NCBI RefSeq assembly: GCF_004217185.1
Contig: NZ_SHKL01000001.1
Span: 4,958,001 to 5,022,000, forward strand
Direction: 5' to 3'
Origin: Pseudonocardia sediminis
Lineage (GTDB): Bacteria > Actinomycetota > Actinomycetes > Mycobacteriales > Pseudonocardiaceae
Length of the DNA: 64,000 bases
The translations under genes and the position numbers were made by a program. How positions within the stretch are numbered: position 1 is the first letter of the stretch; each line of letters opens with the position of its first letter. The notes under the pieces are model-generated. The model was not told the origin of the DNA. It saw only the letters and a list, made by a program, of their open reading frames with translations, and made no database searches. Shown in pieces: positions 1 to 8,642 of the stretch.

Positions 1-1
1 G

Positions 2-247
2 CGCGACCGGGAGGTCCGCCGCGTGCAGGGCGTCGCGGCGCAGCTGCAAGGCGCCCTGGACGGCCGGGTCGCCGTGGAGCAGGCGAAGGGGTTCGTCGCC
101 CAGCACCACGGGGTGGACGTGGACACCGCGTTCCGCCTGCTGCGCGAGCAGGCCAGGGCCCTGCGGCTGCAGCTGCCCGACATCGCCCGCCTCGTCGTCG
201 CCGGCGAGGTCGTCCCCGGCGGTCCGGCGCCCTCGCCGGACGCCTGA
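2..247 (+). CDS. ANTAR-domain response regulator, C-terminal part
   Basis: The reading frame is open from the window edge, so the 5' end is missing. The remaining 81 residues form an ANTAR RNA-binding domain: a helical segment with the typical VAVEQAKGFVAQ core, followed by the DTAFRLLREQAR helix and a short tail. ANTAR proteins bind paired hairpins in nascent RNA and act as antiterminators. Actinobacterial members usually carry a GAF sensor upstream, which would lie outside this window. Three further GAF-ANTAR proteins occur at 18998, 32408 and 33196. Confidence 0.8.
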   Translation, partial: RDREVRRVQGVAAQLQGALDGRVAVEQAKGFVAQHHGVDVDTAFRLLREQARALRLQLPDIARLVVAGEVVPGGPAPSPDA

Positions 248-272
248 CCCCCGCTACGGAGACCGCGGCGTC

Positions 273-1457
273 TCAGCCGACCAGTGCGGTCGCCGGCGCG
301 GCGGCGTCCTGGCCGTGGGAGTGGACCCAGGAGTAGCGGTCCAGGTAGTGCGCCAGACCCGCGTCACGCTCCGCGGCCTCGGGGGTCCCGGACGCGATGT
401 GCAGCAGCGTCCCGGTGTCCCACGCACTGCGGGCGACGGCGCGGGTCCGGGCCCGGCGACGGCGTGGGTACTCGGCCAGCGCCTCGTCCGGCCCGAGCGT
501 GGACAGCAGCCCGGCGAGCTCGGCGGCGTCCTCGATAGACTGGTTCGCGCCCTGGCCGTGGTGCGGCAGCATCGCGTGGCAGGCGTCGCCGATCAACGTC
601 ACGCGCCCGCGCGTCCAGGTGGTGAGCGGAGGCTGGGTCAGCAGCGGCCAGCGCGGGCTCTGCGGGACCGCGGCCAGCATCTCGCGCACGGCGGGGTGCC
701 AGCCGGCGAACCCGTCGAGCAGCTCGTTCTCCGCCGCCTCGCGTGTGCCGCCCTCCCACTCCTGCGGGCCGCAGAGCACCGCGAAGAAGTTGACGGTCTC
801 GTCGTTCTCGCCGAGGGCGTAGTGCAGCAGGTGCGCGTCGGCACCCATCCAGAACTGGATGGCCAGCGGGTCGGGCAGGCTCGGCAGTGCCTCGACCGGG
901 ACCAGGCCCCGGAACGCGCTGGTGCCGGAGTAGACCGGCCCGGACCCGGGCCCGGCGACGAAGTCGCGGACGATCGAGTGCACGCCGTCCGCACCGATGA
1001 CGACGTCGGCGGAGACGGTGGTGCCGTCGGCGAGGGTGATCTCGGCGCCGTCGTCGTCGCTGTCCACCGAGGCGACGGCGCTGTCGAGGTGCAGGTGCTC
1101 CTCGCCGAACGCGGCCGCGAGGCCCTGCTGCAGGTTCACGCGGTGGATGCCCCAGTACGGCGCACCGAACCGGGCCCGGTAGGTCTCACCGCCCGGGTGG
1201 GCTGCGGCGCGCTCGCCGGTGACGCCGTCGCGGTAGATGAGCTCGGTCGGCTGGGTGGAGACCGCGTCCAGGCCCTCGCCGATCCCGAGCCGGTAGAGCT
1301 CGCGGGTGCCGTTGGCGGACAATGCGACGGCCGCGCCGACCTCACGCAACTCGTCGGCGCGCTCGTAGATCTCGACCCGCACACCGGCCTGGCGGAGCGC
1401 GATACCGAGGGTCAGACCTCCGATACCGCCACCGACGATCACAACCTGTGCAGACAT
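273..1457 (-). CDS. FAD-dependent aromatic monooxygenase (salicylate/3-hydroxybenzoate hydroxylase-like)
   Basis: A 394-residue class A flavoprotein hydroxylase. An N-terminal dinucleotide-binding motif GGGIGG lies at residues 9-14, a DG motif (GADGVHSIVRD) near 150-165 and the FAD-contacting GD motif (GDACHAMLPHHGQGANQ) near 285-300. These enzymes use NAD(P)H and oxygen to hydroxylate phenolic acids in the cytoplasm. The ATG at 1457 is chosen because GAAAGGA sits 6 bases upstream and the FAD fold begins at once; a longer frame to 1550 adds only low-complexity sequence. The nearby aromatic-acid transporter and CoA-ligase genes fit a phenolic-acid catabolic role. The exact substrate cannot be read from sequence. 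Confidence 0.82.
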   Translation of the reverse strand: MSAQVVIVGGGIGGLTLGIALRQAGVRVEIYERADELREVGAAVALSANGTRELYRLGIGEGLDAVSTQPTELIYRDGVTGERAAAHPGGETYRARFGAPYWGIHRVNLQQGLAAAFGEEHLHLDSAVASVDSDDDGAEITLADGTTVSADVVIGADGVHSIVRDFVAGPGSGPVYSGTSAFRGLVPVEALPSLPDPLAIQFWMGADAHLLHYALGENDETVNFFAVLCGPQEWEGGTREAAENELLDGFAGWHPAVREMLAAVPQSPRWPLLTQPPLTTWTRGRVTLIGDACHAMLPHHGQGANQSIEDAAELAGLLSTLGPDEALAEYPRRRRARTRAVARSAWDTGTLLHIASGTPEAAERDAGLAHYLDRYSWVHSHGQDAAAPATALVG

Positions 1458-1689
1458 GGTGGTCCTTTCGGTCGACGTGCCGTGCGCTGCGACGATGCCC
1501 CCTTCACCCGTCCGGCTCAGTGATTCGGCCGCGGCACGTGAGGGTGACATTTTGGCGTCGAGCGGAGATTTATCGTAACTCTTCCCGGGAGCCCGCGTTG
1601 TCGCAAGTACCGGCCCCGGTGCCCGGAGTCACCGCGCAGAGGCGCGCGGACGGTCCACCGGTCGGAGGAGGTGCACAGGTGAGCTCCAC

Positions 1690-4203
1690 GTGATCTGGCG
1701 GAAGAGGATCGGGATCGCGGTCCTGGTCTCCGGCGTCCTGGCCGGCGCGGCGATCGGTGCGGGTCCCGCACTCGCCGCCCCCGCCGAGAACGACACCGCG
1801 GGACCGGACCTGCTGCGGGCCCCGGCCGTCGACGCCCCGCAGCTGCAGAACACCGGCATCTGGGAGGCGGACCCGATCGGGATCTGCATGACCAGCGCCT
1901 ACCGCTCGGGTGAGTACGTCCACCAGGGCTGCAACTACGACGACCAGGGTGGCGGCAACCAGTACCGCTGGCCGAACGACACCCTGCTGCGCAACTACAC
2001 CTATCCCGAGGACCCGGCCTACCGTCGCAACGCCGCGGACATCGTCGAGGTCCGCGTGAAGCCCGAGGACGACGCCACGGCGTTCCGGGTCACGATGAAC
2101 ACGATGACCGACCCCGAGCTGCTGGGCCTCACGCTCGCGCTCGGCGACTCGGACGCTCCCCGCGAGGCACCCCACGGCGCCAACACCGTGATGCCGGCCT
2201 CGCAGTTCGTCACCGTGCACGGCACCGAGGGCGACATCACCGACGCAGCCGACGGGCGGGCGCTCCCCGACCGCCCGCAGGTCAGCGTCGACGTCGAGCG
2301 CCGCCAGGTGGAGATCCGCGTCCCGCACACCGCCTGGGACCCGCAGGGCAACCAGCGCATCGCCGCGGCCGCGGGCCTCTGGGACCGCGACGCCGACAGC
2401 TACCTGGTGCCGCAGGCCACCGCCGACGAGACCCGTCCCGGTGGCGCGATCATCGGCGACCCGACCCCGTCGGCGTTCTTCGACACCGCGTTCCGCTTCC
2501 GGGAGCCCTTCGAGGCCCCGTACCGGGACAACGACCAGAAGAAGGCGATCGCCGACGGCGACGTCAGCCCGTTCTTCGCCGACGTCGACTTCGGCAAGCT
2601 CGCCGACGGCACCGACGACGAGTCCGGCGTCCCCACCACCGGCTACATGACGCGCCTGTTCGCCTCGCAGTTCGAGAAGGCACAGGGCCGGCGGCTGCCG
2701 AGCGACCCGGGCGGTCCGCCCCCGGGCACCGGCACCCAGCAGGGCGGCATCGCGACCGGGTCCGGCGAGGGCTCCGGCGACAAGCGTCCGAGCATCTCGT
2801 TCGGCTACCCCTGCCGCGACGACTGCGTCCCGGACCTGCCGGGCCGCCTGCAGCGCTACATGGTCTACGTCCCGGAGCAGGAGGCGCCGTCCGACGGCTA
2901 CTCCTCGATGGTCTGGACCGGCGGCTACGCCCTGCGTCCCGGTGACGACGTCGCCGGCGACAAGGACCTGTACCGCAAGTTCGCCGACCGGCCGGGCAAC
3001 CCCACGATGATCATCGACGTGGACTTCCGCGGCGCCGACAACTGGGGCTACGGCGAGGGCGGCGCGGTGGTGTTCGAGGCCATGGCCGACGCGCGCCGGC
3101 ACTACGCGCTCGACACCGAGAAGACCACGATGGCCGGCTTCTCCTCGGGCGCCTACACCGCGAACAAGCTCTCGCTGCAGTTCCCGGACGTGTTCAACAA
3201 GTCCTTCATCTGCGACGGGCTGAACGTCGCCCCGTCGCTGCCGGCGGTCAACGGCGTCGCCGACACGCTGCCGGTGGACACGGTCACCAAGCACGAGCCG
3301 GGGTCGAAGATCTCGGAGATGCTCCCCAGCCGGCGCAACCAGCCGGTGATGGAGTGGGCCGGGGTCAACGACGACTTCATCCCGTACAACATCACCCGCG
3401 AGCGGGCCCAGGCCTACATCGACGGTGACTACGACTTCGAGTTCATCTCCCACGTGGGGCTGGGCGCGGAGCACCTGGTGATGTGCAAGAACGGCATGTG
3501 GGACATCGCCACGAACTGGCTGGGCGACCAGGCCCGCCAGGTCGACCCGCAGCACGTCACGTTCGTCCGCAACCCGCTGATGGACGACCCGGGTGCGGGT
3601 CTGGTGGCCGACAAGGCCTACTGGCTCTCCGACATCCAGAGCCGTGGCGACGAGCTCGGCGCGGTCGACGTGGTCAGCGAGGGCCAGGGCCGGACCGATC
3701 CCGCGGTGGCGCCCGTCGGCCGCGAGGTCAAGGCCGAGGAGGGCACGTTCTCCCCGGTCAACCCGTACCTGCGGGAGTTCCGGCACTCGGGTGACGCGGT
3801 CGAGGCCGAGTCGAACGACGTGCTGGACATCCGCTCGGCCGGCGTCGGTGAGATCACCGTCGACCCGGAGCGGGCCGGCGTCGGCTGCGACGCCGAGCTG
3901 AAGGTCGCCACCGACGGCCCGCTGGCGGTCACCCTGGCCGGCTGCGACCGCACGGAGACCTTCGACGGCACCGACTCCGGTGGCCTGAAGAAGCCGGCGA
4001 CGTACGACCCGCCGGACCCGCTCGAGCCGCTCGGCAACCCGCTGCAGGGTGCTCCGGTCCCGCCGGAGGTGGGCAACCTCCCGCAGCCGCCGCTGCAGGA
4101 CGTCCCGCCGCTGCGGTTCCCGCCGAACCAGCTCGGCCAGGACCCGGCACCGGGTGACGGTGCACAGGAGAACCCCGTGCCGGACGGCACGGAGCAGGGC
4201 TGA
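1690..4203 (+). CDS. Large secreted alpha/beta-hydrolase-like protein
   Basis: An 837-residue exported protein. A Sec signal peptide (basic start, hydrophobic core, ALA-AP cleavage site near residue 30) is followed by a beta-rich N-terminal half with paired cysteines. A C-terminal half holds a nucleophile-elbow-like GFSSGA near residue 482, preceded by an IDVDFRGADNWG strand and followed by an AEHLVM histidine near 590. The last 80 residues are proline-rich. This suggests a secreted esterase/depolymerase-like enzyme, but I do not recognise a named family. The GTG start at 1690 has GGAGGAGG about 16-23 bases upstream, a rather long spacing. A strong hairpin follows the stop. Confidence 0.75.
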   Translation: MIWRKRIGIAVLVSGVLAGAAIGAGPALAAPAENDTAGPDLLRAPAVDAPQLQNTGIWEADPIGICMTSAYRSGEYVHQGCNYDDQGGGNQYRWPNDTLLRNYTYPEDPAYRRNAADIVEVRVKPEDDATAFRVTMNTMTDPELLGLTLALGDSDAPREAPHGANTVMPASQFVTVHGTEGDITDAADGRALPDRPQVSVDVERRQVEIRVPHTAWDPQGNQRIAAAAGLWDRDADSYLVPQATADETRPGGAIIGDPTPSAFFDTAFRFREPFEAPYRDNDQKKAIADGDVSPFFADVDFGKLADGTDDESGVPTTGYMTRLFASQFEKAQGRRLPSDPGGPPPGTGTQQGGIATGSGEGSGDKRPSISFGYPCRDDCVPDLPGRLQRYMVYVPEQEAPSDGYSSMVWTGGYALRPGDDVAGDKDLYRKFADRPGNPTMIIDVDFRGADNWGYGEGGAVVFEAMADARRHYALDTEKTTMAGFSSGAYTANKLSLQFPDVFNKSFICDGLNVAPSLPAVNGVADTLPVDTVTKHEPGSKISEMLPSRRNQPVMEWAGVNDDFIPYNITRERAQAYIDGDYDFEFISHVGLGAEHLVMCKNGMWDIATNWLGDQARQVDPQHVTFVRNPLMDDPGAGLVADKAYWLSDIQSRGDELGAVDVVSEGQGRTDPAVAPVGREVKAEEGTFSPVNPYLREFRHSGDAVEAESNDVLDIRSAGVGEITVDPERAGVGCDAELKVATDGPLAVTLAGCDRTETFDGTDSGGLKKPATYDPPDPLEPLGNPLQGAPVPPEVGNLPQPPLQDVPPLRFPPNQLGQDPAPGDGAQENPVPDGTEQG

Positions 4204-4238
4204 TCCACCGCCCGGGCCCATGCGGGACCCGGGAGACG

Positions 4239-4273
4239 AACGGCGCCGACACCCACCGGGTGTCGGCGCCGTT
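4239..4273. terminator. Hairpin terminator between convergent genes
   Basis: A perfect 16-bp inverted repeat (4239-4254 and 4258-4273) with a 3-base loop lies 35 bases after the secreted-protein stop. It also lies just beyond the hydrolase relic on the other strand. No long T tract follows, as is common in GC-rich actinobacteria. Confidence 0.75.
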
Positions 4274-4288
4274 CTCGTCTCCGGGTGC

Positions 4289-4525
4289 TCAGGCCTTGAG
4301 CAGGGCCTCGGCCTGACCGGCGGGCTGGGTGAAGCAGGCCTCGTGGCTGCCCGGGGCGCTCTGCGCGGTCACGCCGAGACGGTCGGCGAACCGGTCCCAG
4401 CCGTACTCCCCCGGCGGCAGCGCGACGTCCTCGGTGCCGAGTACGTAGGACACCGGCACCCCGAGCGTCGCGGGGTCGATCGGCTCGACGGTCTCGAGGA
4501 AGTACTGGTACGGGTGCGGCACCAT
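4289..4525 (-). pseudogene. C-terminal relic of an alpha/beta hydrolase
   Basis: About 78 codons encode only the end of a hydrolase of the plant-esterase/EstC-like type: a strand VPVSYVLGTEDVALPP carrying the acid residue, then APGSHEACFTQP with the catalytic histidine, ending in QAEALLKA. The N-terminal half with the nucleophile serine is absent. Sequence beyond 4525 runs into the promoter and leader of the divergent PaaX-type gene. The relic is therefore a 5'-truncated remnant, probably left by a deletion or rearrangement. Confidence 0.7.
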
Positions 4526-4659
4526 CAGCGAGTGCGTGAGGGACGCGCGGCACCACACCGCGCGAGCGCGCCACATCTTGCTGCACTCCCACGACGGGCG
4601 GCCAGGAACTGACACAATGAGAGCAGCGGCACGTCCGCGACGGAGACGGAGGTGGACGC

Positions 4660-5481
4660 GTGAAGGCACGGGCACTGGTGTTCGACCTGTTCGGCGACTA
4701 CCTGCGCTACCGCGGCGGCGAGGTCCACCTGCGGTCCCTCGTCGCGCTGATGGGGTGTTTCGACGTGCCCGAGGCGACCGTGCGGGTGGTGGTCACCCGG
4801 CTGCGCAAGGAGGGCTGGCTGACCAGCCACCGGGACGGCCGCGAGACCGTCTACGCGCTGAGCACCGCGGCCTGGGACATGCTCGACGAGGGCCGCGGGC
4901 GGATCTTCCACCGGGAGAGCGGGCCCTGGGACGGCCAGTGGCACACCGTCATCTACTCGGTCCCGGAGACCGAGCGTGCCCTGCGCGAGCAGCTGCGCAA
5001 GAAGCTCTCCTGGCTCGGTTTCGGCCCGCTGACGTCGTCGGTCTGGCTCAGCCCGCACGACCGGCTCGACCAGCTCCGCGGTGCGTTCGCCGACGAGCCG
5101 GCCGTCCGGCTGGACACGTTCCGCTCCCGCTCCGCCGGGACCACCTCCGATCGCGACATCGCGAGCCGCGCCTGGGACCTCGACGAGCTCGACCGCGACT
5201 ACGCCGACCTGCTGGAGCGCTACCGTCCCCGGCTACCGGCCTACCGCGCGGGCGAACCGGACGGCGCGCAGGCGCTCGTCGAGCGGATGCGGTTGATCAC
5301 CGACTACCGCCGGTTCCCGTTCCGCGACCCCGACCTGCCACCGGAGCTGCTGCCCGAGGGCTGGTCCGGGCGGAGGGCGCACGAGGTGTTCACCGAGGCG
5401 CACGGGCTGCTGCGCGAGCCGGCCGAGGCCTGCGTCGACGAGCTGGTCAGCATGCCGGTGGCGGTTCCGGACGCCGGGTGA
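4660..5481 (+). CDS. PaaX-family transcriptional regulator
   Basis: A 273-residue cytoplasmic repressor. A winged-helix DNA-binding region at residues 1-70 (SLVALMGCFDVPEATVRVVV, then TRLRKEGWLTS) is followed by the PaaX middle domain with the GQWHTVIYSVPE segment and by a helical C-terminal domain. PaaX represses phenylacetate catabolism and is relieved by phenylacetyl-CoA; relatives sense other aryl-CoA thioesters. The GTG at 4660 has GGAGG 7 bases upstream. It precedes an aromatic-acid transporter and a CoA-linked monooxygenase, so an aryl-CoA ligand made by the downstream ligase is a reasonable inference. Confidence 0.88.
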   Translation: MKARALVFDLFGDYLRYRGGEVHLRSLVALMGCFDVPEATVRVVVTRLRKEGWLTSHRDGRETVYALSTAAWDMLDEGRGRIFHRESGPWDGQWHTVIYSVPETERALREQLRKKLSWLGFGPLTSSVWLSPHDRLDQLRGAFADEPAVRLDTFRSRSAGTTSDRDIASRAWDLDELDRDYADLLERYRPRLPAYRAGEPDGAQALVERMRLITDYRRFPFRDPDLPPELLPEGWSGRRAHEVFTEAHGLLREPAEACVDELVSMPVAVPDAG

Positions 5482-5589
5482 CGTACCGGATCTATTACAT
5501 GAACTGGACGACCGTCATCGAACTGTCGTAGCTTGACCGGACCGCGGCGCCACGACGGCGTCGAGCGGACCGAGGGAGCGTGGTCACAG

Positions 5590-6891
5590 GTGTCCGGAGC
5601 CAGCACCGCACGACGATCGCCGCTGGTGGTCGTCGCCCTGTGTTTCCTGACGATCGTCTTCGACGGCTACGACCTGATCGTCTACGGCTCGATCCTGCCG
5701 AGCCTGATCGACGACTTCGGGCTGACCCCCGCCCAGGCCGGTGCGATCGGCAGCTACGCCCTGGTCGGCATGCTGATCGGCGCGCTCGGAGCGGGCGCGC
5801 TGACCGACGTGCTGGGGCGTCGGCGGATCATGCTGATCGGGATCACCTGGTTCTCGGTGGCGATGGTGCTCTGCGCGCTGGCGCCGAACCCGGGCCTGCT
5901 CGGCCTCGCCCGGTTCGTCGCGGGGCTCGGGCTCGGCGGCGTCATCCCCAGCGCGATCGCGCTCACCGTCGAGTACGCGCCCCGCTCGCGCCGCCAGCTC
6001 TACAACGCGGTGATGTTCGCCGGGTACTCCGTCGGCGGTGTGCTCGCCGCGGTGCTCGCACTGAACCTGGTCGCCGACTTCGGGTGGCGCCCGATGCTGG
6101 CGATCGGTGCGGCGCCGCTGCTGGTCGTGCTGCCGCTGGCGTGGAGGTTCCTCCCGGAGTCGGTGGGCTACCTGCTCGCCCGCGGACGTGACGACGAGGC
6201 CCGCGCGCTCGCCCGCACCTACGACCTCGACCTCGACGCGCTGCAGGCCGAACGTGCGGGGTCGGCGAACGCCGGTCCGCGGACGCTGTTCGCGCCGTCG
6301 ATGCTCCGCTCCACCCTGCTGTTCGGCGCGGCCAGCTTCTGCGGGCTGCTGCTGGTCTACGGCCTCAACACGTGGCTGCCGCAGATCATGCGCCAGGCCG
6401 GCTACCCGCTCGGCTCGGCGCTGACGTTCCTGCTCGTGCTCAACGTCGGGGCCATCGTCGGCGCGCTGGTGGCGTCCGCGCTGGCCGACCGGTTCGGCCC
6501 CAAGCCGGTCACGGTCGCAGCCTTCCTGATGGCCACGGCCTGCCTGGTCGTGCTCAGCCAGCGCGTCGACACCGGGTTGCTGCTGGTGGCCGTCGCGGTC
6601 GCCGGGCTCGGCAGCGTCGGCACCCAGATCCTGGTCAACGGCTACGTCGCGGTGCACTACCCGTCCGCGGTGCGGGGCGCCGCCCTGGGCTGGGCGCTGG
6701 GGGTCGGCCGCGCGGGCGCCGTCGTCGGTCCGCTGTTCGGTGGCTGGGTGGCCGCGTCCGGGATCGGCTTCGAGTGGAACTTCTACGGCTTCGCGGTCCC
6801 GGCCCTCGCCGGGGCGCTGCTGATCGCGCTGATCCCGCGGGCGTCCGCGGCCGTCCCGGCCGGCACCCGCACGGAGGCCGCACCCGCGTGA
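5590..6891 (+). CDS. MFS aromatic-acid:H+ symporter (AAHS family)
   Basis: A 433-residue inner-membrane transporter with 12 predicted segments. The first helix carries the family hallmark FDGYDLIVYG. It is followed by the loop 2-3 motif GALTDVLGRRR and, after helix 6, a second-half GALVASALADRFGPK motif. AAHS members import benzoate, 4-hydroxybenzoate and related acids. The GTG at 5590 is preferred over an upstream TTG at 5533 because GAGGGAG lies 11 bases upstream. The stop overlaps the next start (GTGA), so the two genes are translationally coupled. Confidence 0.87.
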   Translation: MSGASTARRSPLVVVALCFLTIVFDGYDLIVYGSILPSLIDDFGLTPAQAGAIGSYALVGMLIGALGAGALTDVLGRRRIMLIGITWFSVAMVLCALAPNPGLLGLARFVAGLGLGGVIPSAIALTVEYAPRSRRQLYNAVMFAGYSVGGVLAAVLALNLVADFGWRPMLAIGAAPLLVVLPLAWRFLPESVGYLLARGRDDEARALARTYDLDLDALQAERAGSANAGPRTLFAPSMLRSTLLFGAASFCGLLLVYGLNTWLPQIMRQAGYPLGSALTFLLVLNVGAIVGALVASALADRFGPKPVTVAAFLMATACLVVLSQRVDTGLLLVAVAVAGLGSVGTQILVNGYVAVHYPSAVRGAALGWALGVGRAGAVVGPLFGGWVAASGIGFEWNFYGFAVPALAGALLIALIPRASAAVPAGTRTEAAPA

Positions 6892-8477
6892 GGGTCGCCG
6901 TCGTCGGCGCCGGGCCGGGTGGGCTGTTCCTCGCCACCCTGCTCCGGCGGGCCGACCCGTCGTCGTCGGTCACCGTGTTCGAGCGCAACCGGGCCGACGA
7001 CACGTTCGGCTTCGGGGTGGTCTTCTCCGACGCGGCGCTGGCCGGGCTCTACGACGCGGACCCGGTGGTGCGCGAGGCGCTCGAGGGTCACGGCCGGCAC
7101 TGGGACGTCATCGAGGTGCGGCTCAAGGGCGAGCGGATCCGCTGCGGCGGCAACGGGATGGCCGCGATCTCGCGGCACACCCTGCTGGCACTGATGCAGG
7201 AGCGGGCGCGCTCGGTCGGTGCGGATCTCCGGTTCTCCATCGAGGCCGGTCTCGACGACCTCGGCGGATACGACCTCGTCGTCGCGGCGGACGGGGCCGG
7301 GTCGGTGGTCCGCGAGCAGCTCGTCGCCTCCGGTACCGACCTGGGCACCGGGGTGACGACGGCGAGCGCCAAGTTCATCTGGTTCGGCGCCGAGTACCTC
7401 TTCGACGGGCTGACGTTCGTGCACGAGCGCAGCGAGCACGGCGTGTTCGCGGTGCACGGCTACCCGATCGCCGACGGGCTCTCGACGTTCATCGTGGAGA
7501 CCGACGAGGCGTCGTGGCGCCGCGCCGGCCTGGACTCCTTCGACGTCACCGCGCCGCCGGGTACGAGCGACGCGGCGTCGCAGAAGTACCTGCAGGAGCT
7601 GTTCGCCGACCAGATCGACGGCCGCGCGCTGCGCGCCAACAACTCCCGGTGGGGCAGCTTCCGGACCCGTCGTACCGCGACCTGGTACGCGCTGCGGGAC
7701 GGGCGCCCGCCCGTCGCGCTGCTCGGCGACGCCGTGCACACGGCGCACTTCTCCGTCGGCTCCGGCACGAAGACGGCGATGGAGGACGCCGTCGCGCTCA
7801 CCGCGGCCCTGACCGCCCACCCCGGTGACGTCCCGGCGGCACTGGCCGCCTACCAGGACGCCGCCGAGCCGCCGGTACGCCGCGTCCAGGACGCCGCCCG
7901 GCCGAGCCTGGCCTGGTGGGAGCACTTCGGGCGCTACCACGACGAGCTCGCGCCGTGGCGGTTCGGCTACCACTTCCTGACCCGCAGCATCACCGACTCC
8001 CGCCTCGCGCGCCGGGCTCCGGACTTCGTCGACGCCGCGCACACCGCCTGGGCGGGCGAGCACGGGGCCGAGCCCCTGGACACGCCGTTCGAGCATCGGG
8101 GGTGGAGCGCGCCCGGGCGTCTCGTCGAGATCGGGTTCGACCAGGACGGGCTCCCCGGCGCCGTCCGCTCCCCCACGCTGGCGCTGTCCGACACCCCCGA
8201 TGACGACGGCGTGTGGGCCGCCCGGCTGGAGGCGCCGTCCACCGAGGACGGTCTACCGGACGCGTACCGGACGCTCACCGGCCTCGCCGCCGGTGGCCCC
8301 GTCCTCGTGGCGGTGCACGGCGGGACGTCGCTGACCCGGACGCTGCTGTGCGAGCGGGCGCGGATGGTCGATCGGGTCCCGGCCCTGCTCGTCGATCCCG
8401 GAGCCGATCACGACCGCGCGGTGACGACGGTCCTCTCCGGACGGGCCGACCTGGTGGGCCGTCCCGCTCTCCCGTAG
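6888..8477 (+). CDS. Salicylyl-CoA/anthraniloyl-CoA-type FAD monooxygenase with vestigial C-terminus
   Basis: A 529-residue flavoprotein starting at the GTG that overlaps the transporter stop. Residues 1-30 hold GAGPGG and ERN; RADDTFGFGVVFSD is the signature of salicylyl-CoA 5-hydroxylases and anthraniloyl-CoA monooxygenases, and LLGDAVHTAHFSVGSGT is the FAD/ribityl motif near 280. Such enzymes hydroxylate an aryl-CoA ring using NAD(P)H and oxygen. Bifunctional relatives continue into a full old-yellow-enzyme domain. Here only about 125 residues follow, ending in a stretch (ALLVDPGADHDRAVTTVLSG, then RADL) that resembles just the end of that domain. It likely acts on the product of the ligase at 8643. 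Confidence 0.82.
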   Translation: MRVAVVGAGPGGLFLATLLRRADPSSSVTVFERNRADDTFGFGVVFSDAALAGLYDADPVVREALEGHGRHWDVIEVRLKGERIRCGGNGMAAISRHTLLALMQERARSVGADLRFSIEAGLDDLGGYDLVVAADGAGSVVREQLVASGTDLGTGVTTASAKFIWFGAEYLFDGLTFVHERSEHGVFAVHGYPIADGLSTFIVETDEASWRRAGLDSFDVTAPPGTSDAASQKYLQELFADQIDGRALRANNSRWGSFRTRRTATWYALRDGRPPVALLGDAVHTAHFSVGSGTKTAMEDAVALTAALTAHPGDVPAALAAYQDAAEPPVRRVQDAARPSLAWWEHFGRYHDELAPWRFGYHFLTRSITDSRLARRAPDFVDAAHTAWAGEHGAEPLDTPFEHRGWSAPGRLVEIGFDQDGLPGAVRSPTLALSDTPDDDGVWAARLEAPSTEDGLPDAYRTLTGLAAGGPVLVAVHGGTSLTRTLLCERARMVDRVPALLVDPGADHDRAVTTVLSGRADLVGRPALP

Positions 8478-8642
8478 CCGCGGTCCCCGGGTGGTGGGCG
8501 CGTCGACGACTCGTCGCGTGGGGCTGCGGCGCCGGGGAAGGGGCCTCGGTGACCGTCGGGACCGGCGTGCTGTACTCGAAAGTGGATCAGGAGCCGGAGA
8601 CGGCTCGCGCGCACCGGACGTCGTCACCCGCGGAGGTCGCCG

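Noticed and set aside
1570..4221. An 883-codon open frame on the minus strand
   Set aside because: It is antisense to the secreted protein, rich in Arg/Val/Gly/Asp and with no domain. It is the expected shadow of third-position GC bias.
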